Origin: Sphingomonas sp. G-3-2-10
GTDB lineage: Bacteria; Pseudomonadota; Alphaproteobacteria; Sphingomonadales; Sphingomonadaceae
Assembly: GCF_012927115.1 (NCBI RefSeq)
Contig: NZ_JABBFY010000003.1
Coordinates: 124,001 to 188,000, forward strand
Direction: 5' to 3'
Length of the DNA: 64,000 nt
Positions 28,190 through 38,300 of the stretch are shown in pieces. A program made the position numbers and the translations under genes. Numbering within the stretch: position 1 is the stretch's first letter; each line of letters starts with the position of its first letter. The notes beneath the pieces were generated by a model that saw only the letters and a list, made by a program, of their open reading frames with translations, ran no database searches and was not told where the DNA came from.

Positions 28190-30247
28190 ATGAACTTCCT
28201 GATCGCCGACACCTTCACTGCATCCTTCAATCGCCTGTCAGGGCAGGACCAGAAGGCCGTGAAGGCGAGCGTGTTCGATCTGCAGATGGACCCGACCGGC
28301 AACGGGCTCCAGCTCCACCGCATCGACAAGAGCAAGGATCCGAACTTCTGGTCGGCTCGGGTCAATCGTGACGTCCGGCTGATCGTCCACAAGACCAGTG
28401 AGTCGATGTTGGTCGCCTATGTGGATCATCACGATGACGCTTATGCCTGGGCCGAGCGGCGGCGGATCGAAGCGCATCCTCGCACTGGTGCGGTCCAGAT
28501 CGTCGAGGTGCGCGAGCGGGTCGAAGAGGTCGCACCGCCAGAGACGTTCGATTTCGTCGTGCCCGAGGCGACGTCCCTCGCAGCGCCGCAACAGCAATTG
28601 TTCGCCTCGCTCGGCGATGATGCACTGCTGTCAATCGGCGTGCCGGCGGACTGGCTAGCCGATGTCCGTGCGGCGACGGAAGAGGGCTTCTTCGCGCTTG
28701 CCGAGCGTCTTCCGGGAGAAGCCGCCGAGGCGCTGCTGGAATATGCTGCGACAGGCGCGCTGCCGGTTCCCACTCCCGCGCCCGCCACGACCAATCCCTT
28801 CACGCATCCCGATGCACTGCGCCGTATCCGGCCGATCGCCGACCAGGACGAACTCGAACAAGCGCTGGCCTTTCCCTGGGAAAAATGGGGTGTCTTCCTA
28901 CACCCATCGCAGCGCGAGCTCACCGCCCGCAGCTTCACTGGGCCTGCGCGCGTCGCCGGGTCGGCCGGCACAGGCAAGACGATCGTGGCTATCCACCGGG
29001 CGGTGCGGCTCGCTCGGGAGAATCCCCAAGCGCGCATCCTGCTCGCCAGCTTTTCGCAGCCGCTTGCCGACGCAATGGCGAAGAAGCTGCTGGTGCTGGC
29101 GCCTGAGACCGGCGGCATCGTGCCGCGCATCACGACAGCGTCATTCCGGGGCATCGCCGAGCAGATGTATCAACTCGAGCACGGCGTCCGGCCGCGCATT
29201 GCGTCGGATGCCGTGCTGCGCGAGCGGTTGAGCGAAGCGGCAAAGACCGAGCAGCTCAAGGGATTCTCGGACCGCTTCCTGCTCTCCGAATGGACCAATG
29301 TCATCGACGCCTGGGGCATCATGACGCTCTACGATTTTGCTACGGTGCAGCGGATGGGCCGCAAGAGCCGCCTCGGCCCGAACCAACGCGAGCGGCTGTG
29401 GCCAGTGTTCGAAGCAGTGCGCTCGGCGCTCACGGCGGAACGTTATACGACCTGGGCGCAGGTGTTCACCGGGCTGGCGGAGGCGTTGGCCGATCGCCCC
29501 CGAAAGCCGTTCGACCATATCATCCTAGACGAAGCGCAGGATGTGGCACCGGCCGAGCTCCGCTTCTTCGCTGCATTGGCGCCCCCCGGACCCGATGCGC
29601 TGTTCCTCGCCGGCGACATGGGCCAGCGCATTTTCCAGCATCCCTATTCCTGGTCGAGCCTAGGTGTCGAGGTGCGCGGTCGCTCGCACACACTCAAGGT
29701 CTGCTACCGCACCTCGCAACAGATACGTGCGGCCGCGGATCACCTGCTGCCGCCGGTGCTACGTGACGTAGATGGTAACGAAGACGAGCGGCGCGGCATC
29801 GTCTCGGTTTTCAACGGTCCGGCGCCACTGGTGGAGACTTTCGGCTCAGTTGCGGACGAGCAGGACGCGGTGCGAAAGGCTGTGCGAGGATGGCTGGCTG
29901 AAGGGATCGCCCCGCACGAGATTGGCATTTTCGTGCGAACGCCCGACCTCGTCACGCGCGCACGTGCCGCCGTGAGCGATCTTGATGCGGCCGAACGGGT
30001 GACGACCGTGCCGATGCACTTGGCGAAGGGCTTGGAATTCAGGGCAGTTGCAATCATGGCCTGCGACGAAGGCACACTCCCCCTCGATGAGCGGGTCGCG
30101 GATGCCGCTGACGAGGCTGAACTCGACGAGATATTCGAGACCGAGCGGCGCCTGCTCTACGTCGCTTGCACGCGCGCGCGCGAGCACCTTATACTTACAG
30201 GCATAAAGCCGGCGTCTGAGTATCTTCAAGACTTTTGCGTCTGTTAA
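28190..30247 (+). CDS. RelE/ParE-like domain fused to UvrD-type superfamily 1 helicase
   Basis: The 685-residue protein starts with about 90 residues resembling a RelE/ParE toxin fold: FTASFNRLSGQDQKAVKASVFDLQ, LHRIDKSKDPNFWSARVNRDVRLIV and VAYVDHHDDAYAWAERR. A linker follows, then a UvrD-like helicase with Walker A AGSAGTGKT (about 256), Walker B ILDEAQD (about 446) and the terminal motif VACTRAREHLILTG. RelE-fold domains can cut mRNA, bind DNA, or serve as structural units, so toxicity is not established. Tight spacing after the small protein places it in the restriction-like operon, where it may process or unwind invading DNA. Confidence 0.85.
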   Translation: MNFLIADTFTASFNRLSGQDQKAVKASVFDLQMDPTGNGLQLHRIDKSKDPNFWSARVNRDVRLIVHKTSESMLVAYVDHHDDAYAWAERRRIEAHPRTGAVQIVEVRERVEEVAPPETFDFVVPEATSLAAPQQQLFASLGDDALLSIGVPADWLADVRAATEEGFFALAERLPGEAAEALLEYAATGALPVPTPAPATTNPFTHPDALRRIRPIADQDELEQALAFPWEKWGVFLHPSQRELTARSFTGPARVAGSAGTGKTIVAIHRAVRLARENPQARILLASFSQPLADAMAKKLLVLAPETGGIVPRITTASFRGIAEQMYQLEHGVRPRIASDAVLRERLSEAAKTEQLKGFSDRFLLSEWTNVIDAWGIMTLYDFATVQRMGRKSRLGPNQRERLWPVFEAVRSALTAERYTTWAQVFTGLAEALADRPRKPFDHIILDEAQDVAPAELRFFAALAPPGPDALFLAGDMGQRIFQHPYSWSSLGVEVRGRSHTLKVCYRTSQQIRAAADHLLPPVLRDVDGNEDERRGIVSVFNGPAPLVETFGSVADEQDAVRKAVRGWLAEGIAPHEIGIFVRTPDLVTRARAAVSDLDAAERVTTVPMHLAKGLEFRAVAIMACDEGTLPLDERVADAADEAELDEIFETERRLLYVACTRAREHLILTGIKPASEYLQDFCVC

Positions 30248-30482
30248 GCCCCCATAGCCGCTATTCGGCGCTGGTCACGGCGATCCCAAAAGCAGATATT
30301 CGTTCAGGTCGAGTCGACGGGCTCGAACCGTGGAGAGCCGTGTACGCTATCGAGTGATATTGGCCCGGACAAGAATAAGTCATGATGTTGACGGAGCATC
30401 GGGACCTTGCGCGCTACCTGCTGTTGAACGCGCGATGCCATCTGACCGTTGGAGGGGCGGCTGCTACATGGTATGCGGACAC

Positions 30483-30956
30483 ATGAGGATCTACCTGTCA
30501 GGACCGATCAGCGGCGCATCGTGCGAGGAGATCGCGGACTGGCGGATGCAGGCCGCGGCGATGCTCCCGGCTGGCGTGGATGTCTACGATCCGGCATCTT
30601 CGCCCTATGACGCAGAGCTCGCGAGCGACGTGCCGAAGACGCCATCTGCCGCGCTCGCGCGACTGATGCACGGGCGTCTGGTCGTCGACCGCAACAAGCA
30701 CATCATCCAGTCGTCCGACGTCATGCTGGCGAACTTCCTGCACAGCGACCGTGCGTCGATCGGCTCGATCGGCGAGATCTTCTGGGCGAACGCCTTCCGT
30801 ATCCCGATTGTGATCGTCCGTGAGCAATCGGGCAACGTCCACGATCATGCGATGCTGAATGCGATCGCCAGTGTCGTGACTTCATCGCTCGAGGGTGGCT
30901 GTGAGGCAGCCCTGAACATTCTGGGGACCGACGCACGCGTCGGCGGCCACGGCTAG
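30483..30956 (+). CDS. Nucleoside 2-deoxyribosyltransferase-like protein
   Basis: This 157-residue protein has the Rossmann-like pattern of the nucleoside 2-deoxyribosyltransferase family: MRIYLSGPISG at the N-terminus, VYDPASSPYD, then SSDVMLANFLHSDRASIGSIGEIFWANAFRIPIVIV with the usual SxGxxxE element. Members hydrolyse or exchange the N-glycosidic bond of nucleotides; relatives act in nucleotide salvage or in defence. ATG 30483 is chosen where the fold begins; 30468 is an alternative. Its stop lies 1 base from the stop of the convergent radical SAM gene. Substrate is unknown. Confidence 0.78.
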   Translation: MRIYLSGPISGASCEEIADWRMQAAAMLPAGVDVYDPASSPYDAELASDVPKTPSAALARLMHGRLVVDRNKHIIQSSDVMLANFLHSDRASIGSIGEIFWANAFRIPIVIVREQSGNVHDHAMLNAIASVVTSSLEGGCEAALNILGTDARVGGHG

Positions 30957-30957
30957 C

Positions 30958-32208
30958 TCAGACGGCTAGTTCCCGCGCGAGCTCCGATGACTCGTAGATC
31001 TTGAAGCCGGTCTCGTCGATCTCGCCGGTCGGCCGTACTCCGTCGAAGAATGCAGGCGAGTAAGGGCTCTTCCCGCCATTCCAGCGCCGGCTCATCAGCG
31101 CGAGCCAGTCGGTGCGGCCTTCGCGCTGGTCGGCGGGGATTCGGCGGCGCCAGTCCATGTAGTTGCCGACCGATTGTGCCGGAGACCAAAGCCCTTCCAG
31201 CATGTCGAAGGTCACACGCTTGTCCTCGCGCGCGAGGGAAGCCCGGATGGCGCCCACGAAATTCCCCGTGAAGTGGTTGGCCCCCTCCTGGGTGAGCTCG
31301 GAAGCGCCGCAGCAGCCATTGCCGTCGCTCCATGGGATGAACTCCGTGTCGCCGGCGCCGAACTTGACGCCCAGAGCGTGGGAGAGTTGCCTTGCGCGCC
31401 GGACGAAGGGACGCTTCGCATCCCTTGAGAGGGACCAGTCGGGGCCCAGCCGGACAACTCCGAGCCGGCGCATCCGCTCGACGATGTCGTACCCGAGCGC
31501 CCTGCTGGCGGCGGCCATCTCGGTATCCACCGATTCTCCCGGTATCTTCAGGTACTCGAACGAGAGCTGCCGCACCCCGGCTCTAGCGGCGGCCTCCGCC
31601 ATCGCGAGGGCTTCCTCCTCATGGCCGGGGAAGATCGGCTGGATTCGGAGCCCTGTGACGATGCCGCGCGCGCTCAGCGCGAAAAGCGTCCGCTCCGTCG
31701 CTGCGAACCCTTCGGTCTTGGGCTCGACGGCGCGGCGCAGCGGCTCAGGGATGCCGGCGGCCGATAGGCGCACCACGACGTTCATACCTTCCAACAAGGA
31801 GAGGTAGGGCTCGCTGAGGGGTAGCGATCCCTTCGTGCTGATGAGCGTCGGGTATTCGTGCTCCCGGAGGACGCCGAGTAGCTCGCGAGTCACGCCGAGC
31901 TCCGCCTCCATCGGCGTGAACGGATCCTGCAGGCCGCCCAGCTGTAAGGGAACTCGCCGGGTCAGGAACTCGTCGACTGCAGACCGCACGTCACCGCGCG
32001 CTACGCGTTCAAGCCTAAGCGCGAGGGCCTTCGGGCTGGCCTGATGAATGCCCTTTGACGCCCATGCCCGCGAGCGGTCGCGCGAGAAGCAGTAGGTGCA
32101 TCCGAACTGGCAGGTATCGTAGGAGTCCAGCCGGATCGGCGCGGCACAGAAGAATATCTGTCCCGTTACGCTGAGCGCGTGCTTGTAGGTTCCCTGCGTC
32201 GTGGGCAT
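30958..32208 (-). CDS. Radical SAM protein, SPL-like
   Basis: The 416-residue enzyme has the cluster motif CQFGCTYC (Cys33, Cys37, Cys40) that binds a 4Fe-4S cluster, so it should cleave S-adenosylmethionine to make a radical. Downstream TIM-barrel segments include VPLQLGGLQDPFTP, LISTKGSLP and VVRLSAAGIPE, resembling the spore photoproduct lyase-like branch. The C-terminal domain contains another cysteine pair (GNGCCGASE) of unknown role. ATG 32208 is chosen; a longer frame upstream is proline/arginine-rich and non-conserved. It follows a membrane-protein gene by 50 bases, likely one operon. Substrate cannot be inferred. Confidence 0.85.
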   Translation of the reverse strand: MPTTQGTYKHALSVTGQIFFCAAPIRLDSYDTCQFGCTYCFSRDRSRAWASKGIHQASPKALALRLERVARGDVRSAVDEFLTRRVPLQLGGLQDPFTPMEAELGVTRELLGVLREHEYPTLISTKGSLPLSEPYLSLLEGMNVVVRLSAAGIPEPLRRAVEPKTEGFAATERTLFALSARGIVTGLRIQPIFPGHEEEALAMAEAAARAGVRQLSFEYLKIPGESVDTEMAAASRALGYDIVERMRRLGVVRLGPDWSLSRDAKRPFVRRARQLSHALGVKFGAGDTEFIPWSDGNGCCGASELTQEGANHFTGNFVGAIRASLAREDKRVTFDMLEGLWSPAQSVGNYMDWRRRIPADQREGRTDWLALMSRRWNGGKSPYSPAFFDGVRPTGEIDETGFKIYESSELARELAV

Positions 32209-32258
32209 CCTCGGCCTATCCCTCTTTCTCGGTAGGCCGCCTGGTCCGCCCGGTCCCG

Positions 32259-33098
32259 CTATACATGCTGGAAGCAACAGGGCGAGGGGGTCTGCGGTTT
32301 CGGAGTCAGCAGGACATGGCCGACCGCCAGCCCGACGGCGAGGATGAGCAGCGCGCCGGCGAGCCTCACCAGTGACCATGCGAACCAGCGCGACACCGGG
32401 TTCTCCTTCGCCGCCTCGGTGAGGACGATCCAGAAAAGCTCTTTGACCTTCAGGTCGAGCTTCTCGTCGCTCTCGCGGATTGGCAGCACGTATTTCCTCT
32501 CGATCCCGTCCGCGCTCGACTTCATGGTGAAGCCCATGATCAGGTCGCGGTCGAAGTTGACGGGCTCGTGCACGCAGAAGTCGTAGGTCGGGGTCGATCC
32601 GTCGGGCTGGGTGATCTCGACACTCTTGGCGAGGCAGTTGCCTTTGAATGATGCAGTCAGCGGCAGCCTCGACCGCGACATGGCTGCGACGTCCTTGCTG
32701 AGTTTCTTCGCGACGGTCTCCTGCAGCAGCTTGAAGCCGTGCTCGAGCGACTGGATTTCATGGTAGAACTGCCAGAGCACCCAGCGGTGCGAGTGCTTCT
32801 TGTCCTCGTAGGACTTGAAGTCCGGATACTCTTGGAGGATTTGCGGGGCGCGGAATTTTATGATGCCGATTGCCACTGCGTAGCAAACGACGGCGGCGAT
32901 GAAGCAACCGAGCGCGTATATGCCGAGGTTCACCAGGTCGGCGAACTTGGTGATGATGGCGATGACGGAGAACAGCGTCGCCAAGGAGAGCGCGCTGCTC
33001 ATGCGCGACGCCCCAATCAAGAACTGCCAGTCGGACCTGAAGCTCTTCGCGACCCCCTCGACCGAGAACGAGTGGGTCCTTCCCGGCGTCCGTGTCAC
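32259..33098 (-). CDS. Membrane protein of unknown function (279 residues)
   Basis: A GTG start at 33098 lies 5 bases after a strong AAGGGGGA ribosome site. Two adjacent membrane segments lie at about residues 36-58 and 60-82, a cytoplasmic helical and strand-rich part follows (HSHRWVLWQFYHEIQSLEHGFKLLQE, then FKGNCLAKSVEI, YDFCVHEPVNFDRDL), and a third membrane segment is near residues 248-270. I do not recognise the family; the paired N-terminal helices followed by a soluble domain recall two-TM effectors of defence systems, but this is only shape. It is the first gene of the operon with the radical SAM enzyme. Confidence 0.65.
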   Translation of the reverse strand: MTRTPGRTHSFSVEGVAKSFRSDWQFLIGASRMSSALSLATLFSVIAIITKFADLVNLGIYALGCFIAAVVCYAVAIGIIKFRAPQILQEYPDFKSYEDKKHSHRWVLWQFYHEIQSLEHGFKLLQETVAKKLSKDVAAMSRSRLPLTASFKGNCLAKSVEITQPDGSTPTYDFCVHEPVNFDRDLIMGFTMKSSADGIERKYVLPIRESDEKLDLKVKELFWIVLTEAAKENPVSRWFAWSLVRLAGALLILAVGLAVGHVLLTPKPQTPSPCCFQHV

Positions 33099-33523
33099 GC
33101 TTCCCCCTTGAGTGCCTGATCCTGCTTACCTGTCAGCAAGTTGCTGGACAATCGCGCAAAGGACAAGATCAGCGCCGTTGCGCACGCCGTTATTGGTCCT
33201 CGGCGACACTAGACGCTAGGGGGTCTGATGGGCGCAACGCGCCCCATGTGTGGTCCTACGCGCGTCTGGGACTTAATCCCGAAAGCTGTCTTTCACTACT
33301 CAACGATGTCCCGCTTGGGCAAGCTCACGATCGACAAGCGAGTCCGGCGATTGGCTGGCTGCGCAGCAGCCTCTGTCTAATCGGGGCCGTCAGGCTCCGG
33401 TTAGCTAGCGATCGTAACCGCAGGCGGAGACCGGCAAGGGGCTCGACGGCGCATGCGCCGTAGAGCGCGGTCGCGCCAGATTCGGCGCGAGGCGCAAATG
33501 CACCCGTCCCGCTCGATCGGGTC
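33099..33523. other. Intergenic region without a gene
   Basis: The promoter of the membrane-protein operon should lie here. A hairpin ATGGGCGC-AAC-GCGCCC is present near 33228-33246. No credible frame on either strand. Confidence 0.4.
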
Positions 33524-33670
33524 CTAATTGAGCAGCGCGACCACGATCCCCGCAGCGGCAGCGATCACCGCCACAACGAAGATGCAGCGCCAGCCAGTGC
33601 AGACGATCCCGACCGGCTCGCTCGACCACGGCACGGGAATCTTGATCTCGAGCTGTTCGGCGTCCTTCAT
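33524..33670 (-). CDS. Single-pass small membrane protein (48 residues)
   Basis: ATG 33670 is preceded by AAAGGATA at good spacing. The product begins MKDAEQLEIKIPVPWSSEP and ends in one hydrophobic helix (about residues 27-47, IFVVAVIAAAAGIVVALLN). Nothing else is encoded in the frame, and the family is unknown. It is divergent from the three-gene cluster that follows, 186 bases away, and could be a small membrane partner of a neighbouring system or an independent gene. Confidence 0.6.
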   Translation of the reverse strand: MKDAEQLEIKIPVPWSSEPVGIVCTGWRCIFVVAVIAAAAGIVVALLN

Positions 33671-33856
33671 GCGCGTATCCTTTCGCGCCCGGGCATAATG
33701 CGCGAGGAGAGTGGTTGCGATTTGACGATTTGCTTGGGGAATTCCGCCGACGGGCTCCGATATCGGATTCGCTTGGTCGGTTTGATTATCGGAATTCCGA
33801 AATGGCTTGGCAGCTAACATCTATGGCATGGTGCCGCCGCCGCAACGAGAAACCGC

Positions 33857-34405
33857 ATGGCGACAGCGAACGAAGCACTATCGTCCCCATGCGTCCGTCC
33901 GGACGAACGGACGGTTGCGGCCCTGCGCGGGCATGCAGACTTCGCCGAACTGATGCACCGGTTCGAATCGACGCTCAGAGACGATGTGTTCGTACAACCC
34001 GTGCCGTGTGACGTAAAAGATAGGGATAAGCATCAGAAGATACTCCTCCGCGCGGAGTCCTATCTCGTCTTGCAAATCATCTGGAAGGAGTCGGGACTGA
34101 TCACCGACGAAGAATTGAGAGCGGCCGGCCTGGCGCGGAAATACGGTCCCGGCCAATTCACCTGCTACGCGCTTGGGGTAGAGCTCGCTCGCAACAAGAA
34201 AGATGTCGGCGCCAGCAATACCCGAATCGGCACGATCGTCGCAGCCGCGGAGATCTACGACCTGGTCGTGCGCGACACCTTCAAGACTCGGCTTCGCCCT
34301 CTGGTCGGCACACCCCTGCTCCACAGCATCATGATGGACATCATCCAGCCGCTTGAGCCACACGCAATCACCCCGGTGATGGCCAGCAAGGGCCTGGAAG
34401 CATGA
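33857..34405 (+). CDS. Uncharacterised protein A of the three-gene cluster (182 residues)
   Basis: The soluble, mostly helical protein has segments RTVAALRGHADFAELMHRFES, RDKHQKILLRAESYLVLQIIWKESGLITDEELRAAGL and RIGTIVAAAEIYDLVVRD. The middle could form a winged-helix or small helical bundle. No family is recognised. The ribosome site is weak, but the next gene starts inside its last codons (ATGA overlap), so the two are translationally coupled. It is the first gene of the cluster that ends in the 1,248-residue protein. Confidence 0.65.
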   Translation: MATANEALSSPCVRPDERTVAALRGHADFAELMHRFESTLRDDVFVQPVPCDVKDRDKHQKILLRAESYLVLQIIWKESGLITDEELRAAGLARKYGPGQFTCYALGVELARNKKDVGASNTRIGTIVAAAEIYDLVVRDTFKTRLRPLVGTPLLHSIMMDIIQPLEPHAITPVMASKGLEA

Positions 34406-35355
34406 CGGCCTGCGAAATTTCTCCTCTCATCGACGAAGCCGCGCGCGCCGCGGTGCTGGTCGTCGATCGCGATATCGCAGGTGTGGCACCGATCGGTTCC
34501 GGCGCTGCAAGCAAGGTGGTCCTGCGCGCCGTGGACGTGTTCATCTCTTATAGTAGCAAAGACCAGGCCCGTACCAAGATCGATTTGCTAGAGCAGTATC
34601 TTCAGACAGCGATCAAGTCGTTCATTGATATGGTGGCGATGCCGGAATGCGTGTTCGACACATCATTCCCGCAGTTGCTTGTCCAGTCGAAGCAGCAGCA
34701 CTGGTTCCACTTCGATTGTCATGGCAAGCCGGACCGCCCGACCCAGCCGGACTATGACCTCGCGCCGTTCGATCGCGGGCTTATGATGTGCAAGTACCAG
34801 CTCGCCCTGGCAGCCCAGGCGCGGAGCCTTCATGAAAGCTGTGCTGTGTGGGAGAACGAACACTTCGAGCCACGGCGTCATCTGTTGATCGGTCAGGCGG
34901 GTGGCGGTGAAACGCCTCGCGAGTATCTTGTTTTGGTGCAGAATGCGCTTCGTAGCGAGCGGCGTCGCTTTCGCCACTGGCCGGTTCATTCGAAACCGGG
35001 GATTTTGAAACTGCACGGTGGCTGTAACGATTTGGCGGAGCACCCGGATGCTAATCGGCAAGCGTGGCATGAGTATCTGTTGTGCGTCGTTCCGCTCGAC
35101 GAACATTGGATTGCCGCAAAGGAAACGCTCACGCAGGCAATGAACATGCGTCGCCAATCTCCGGCGGCGCTTGCGTCCAATCAGAGCGACCTCGCTCCCG
35201 GAGAGGAAGCGGAGGACGATGCCCCTTGGCTCTCCCTCACGCACTATGCCGAAATCTTTCTTGGGGACGGCGCGCGCAAGCGCGTGCTCGACGCGCACCT
35301 TCAGGGCAAGCGCGAGGCATCGGGCAAGGAGCAAGCCGATCCCGGCAAGGCTTGA
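34402..35355 (+). CDS. Uncharacterised protein B of the three-gene cluster (317 residues)
   Basis: No family can be assigned with confidence. VDVFISYSSKDQAR at about residue 44 looks like the first strand of a TIR domain, but the following sequence does not continue as one. HSKPGILKLHGGCND at about residue 198 recalls the KLHG element of SIR2-like proteins, again without the rest of the fold. Other segments are HWFHFDCHGKPDRP and EYLLCVVPLDEHWIA. The C-terminus is charged. It starts in overlap with protein A and is followed by the large protein after 12 bases, forming an operon. Confidence 0.62.
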   Translation: MTACEISPLIDEAARAAVLVVDRDIAGVAPIGSGAASKVVLRAVDVFISYSSKDQARTKIDLLEQYLQTAIKSFIDMVAMPECVFDTSFPQLLVQSKQQHWFHFDCHGKPDRPTQPDYDLAPFDRGLMMCKYQLALAAQARSLHESCAVWENEHFEPRRHLLIGQAGGGETPREYLVLVQNALRSERRRFRHWPVHSKPGILKLHGGCNDLAEHPDANRQAWHEYLLCVVPLDEHWIAAKETLTQAMNMRRQSPAALASNQSDLAPGEEAEDDAPWLSLTHYAEIFLGDGARKRVLDAHLQGKREASGKEQADPGKA

Positions 35356-35367
35356 TCGGACGCTGAA

Positions 35368-38300
35368 ATGAACGTTCGCGCACTGCACATCATCGATTGG
35401 GCCGATAGCCGGGAAGCACAGGACCAGCTGCCCGCGCTGGTGCGGCGGCTCATCCACGCGACCGCGGAGGTCGAGAGCATCTTCTTCCCCAGCGGCGAAT
35501 TGGTAAGCCGCCCCGGCGTTGATGGCATGCTCGACGCCAAGGGTGCCGCCCCTTGGGTGCCGGGCGGAAAGTCAGTTTGGGAAATGGGCTGCGACCAGTC
35601 TCCCGGCGCGAAGGCGACGCGTGACTATGAGGGCCGCCGGGACGAAGCGGATGCCGGCACTTCCTTCGTATTCGTCACCCCGAGGCGTTGGCGCGGCAAG
35701 CAGGAATGGGCAACCAGCAAGCAGGCGGAGGGTCTATGGCGCGATGTCATCTTGTTGGATGCCGATGACCTGGAGCAATGGATCGAGCGCGCTCCGGGGG
35801 TCGGGATCTGGCTGAGCGAAAAGCTCGGGATTGCCGGTCCCGGGCTTCATTCGCCAGAGCATTGGTGGGACCGCTGGTCGGGGCAGACGCGCCATGCCAT
35901 CACGGCGGCCGCGATCTTCACCGGTCGCGATACCGCTCAGGCAGAACTTGTCCGGCACCTGCAATCTGAAACGCCCTTCGTCGGGATCCGAGGTGATAGC
36001 GCGGAAGAGGCTGCAGCGTTCGCGTGCGCGACACTGATCGACGTGCAGCTTGCCGACAGAGCCGTAATTGTCTCGGATGTCGACGCGTATCGCTGGATCG
36101 ATGCCAATCCAGGCCTCAGCTTCGTTATCGCCGCGACGCCCGAGATCGGCTCAGAGTGGCGGCCCCGCGACGGGGTCAAGTTGATTGTCCCCTCCAATCC
36201 GTCCCGCGCCGGGCGGACAGGCGACGAAACGCGAAGCGATGTCTCCTTGCCCCGAATCCTGCGGCATGATTTCGAGCAGGCTTTGGTCGAGCTTGGGCAC
36301 GATCCGGCCGATGCCGCTCGTCTGTCCCGCAACACTGGCAGATCTTGGTCGATCTATCGCCGCGTCGAGGCCCGCAATCCTGCCTTGGCGCATCCTGCGT
36401 GGCTCGACCGCCCGGCCGCCCGCAGTCTCACGACGCTCTGTCTCGTCGGCGCTTGGATCTCGAGCGAGTCCCGGGATACCGCCATCGTCGAACGGATAGC
36501 TGGGCGCGCGTATGCCGACATCGAACGCGAGCTGCGCGAGCTGGCGAACGTCGACGATTCTCCGATCCTGCGCATCGGTGATGTCTGGATGGCGCTGTCT
36601 CCAATAGAACTGCTCCATCTCGTCGGCCCGCGGATCACCAGCGATGAGCTCGACCGCTTCTATGAGGCATTGGAAAGAATCTTCTCCGAACGTGATCCCG
36701 TGCTCGACATCGCGGCCGACCAGCGCTGGTCAGCGGCGATCTACGGCAAGAAGCGGACTGCGTCCGGCCTGGTGATCGACGGCATGGGGGATTCCCTCGT
36801 GAAGCTGTCGGTCGTCGGCGACGTGATGGGAGCGCTCACCCCGGCAAGACCGTCTGGCCGCGCCGCGTTGCTGGTCCGCCGACTTCTCTCCAATGCGGAC
36901 CGCGATCGTTGGCTGTCGCTTTCCAACGTGTTGCGTGAGTTGGCGGAAGCGGCGCCGGAAGAATATCTGCTTCAGCTCGAAGCGGGCATCCGCAGCGGTG
37001 ACGACGGTCCGGCCGCGCTCATTCGCGAGACCGGCCGCGCCGGACCCGGCGGCGGCGGGTGCTGGCACGCGGACCTGCTCTGGTCGTTAGAACTGCTGGC
37101 ATGGTCCCCGCGCCGACTGGTGAAGGTCGCGTCACTGCTCGCGGCACTCAGCGACACGCCGGTCGCCGGCAACTGGGCAAACACGCCTATGGCTGCGCTG
37201 GTATCGCTATTCCGCCCGTGGTGGCCGCAGACGGCTGCCGACGAACGCGCCCGCATCACCGCGATCGACCGCGTGATCGAACGCTATCCCGAACAATGCT
37301 GGACGCTGCTCAACGACCTGAGCACCGGCGGCGGCAGCTTCGCGAGCCCGAATGCCCATCCGCGGTGGCGCACGGACGATCTGGGACATACGCGGCCGCT
37401 AAAAGCCAGATCCTTCAATTATGAGCGCGCGATACGCACGCGAACCATCGCGCTCGCAGGGAACCGCGCCGACCGGCTCGCCGACCTGCTGGGCGAACTC
37501 CGATCCTATCACGGCAAGGATCAGGTCGCGATTCTCGACCAGGCCGAGGCGTTCATCGACAAGAGCGACGCCGATCGCGAGCTGCTGCGCGCGGCGCTGC
37601 GCAAGTATCTCTGGTGGGAGCATTCGTTCAACGGCACCCACGAGCATGGCGTGCAGCCGCACCTCGACCGCACCGAGCAGATCTACCATTCGTTGGCGCC
37701 GGAGGATTTGATCGTACGCCATGCGTGGCTGTTTGCAGCCGACTGGATCGAACCGCCCGAGGGAAACAGCCTCGACGACGACGGCGAAGCGCTGGCCGAC
37801 AGGTTGCGGAAGTCCGCGCTCGCCGAGATAATGGACCAGCTCGGCGGAGCCGCCGTCATGGCGTTGGCGCGGGCCAGCGCGCAGCCGCATCTCGTCGGCT
37901 GGACCCTCGGCAGGTACCCCGAATTCGAGATCGACACCGCGGCGCTGCTTCCGCTGATCGAGGAACCGGACACCGATTCGGCCGACGTGCTGCTGCTCCG
38001 CGGTTATTTCAATGGGCTGACCGACGAAAGGCTTGCGGCGCTCGTCGCGAGTTTGGAGACGATGCCCGAAATTGCCAACAGCGATGGCAATTTCATCAGC
38101 CTCCTGCTGCGCCTTCCCCCCGGTCCGCCAGTTTGGGAGCGCGCCGATCAGGCGAGCGCGGAAGTGCGCGGCGCATATTGGCGGCAGATGTTCCCTCGCC
38201 CCGGTCGGCAACCGGAAGACACTCAATTCGTCCTCGGCCGTCTGATGGAATTTGAGCGGCCACGAACCGCGCTGGCGCTTGCACAGTTCAAGCCCGGTGA

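Noticed and set aside
34402..35355. TIR domain in the 317-residue protein
   Set aside because: Only the first strand motif (VFISYSSKD) fits; later TIR elements and the catalytic glutamate context are missing, so no TIR domain is claimed.
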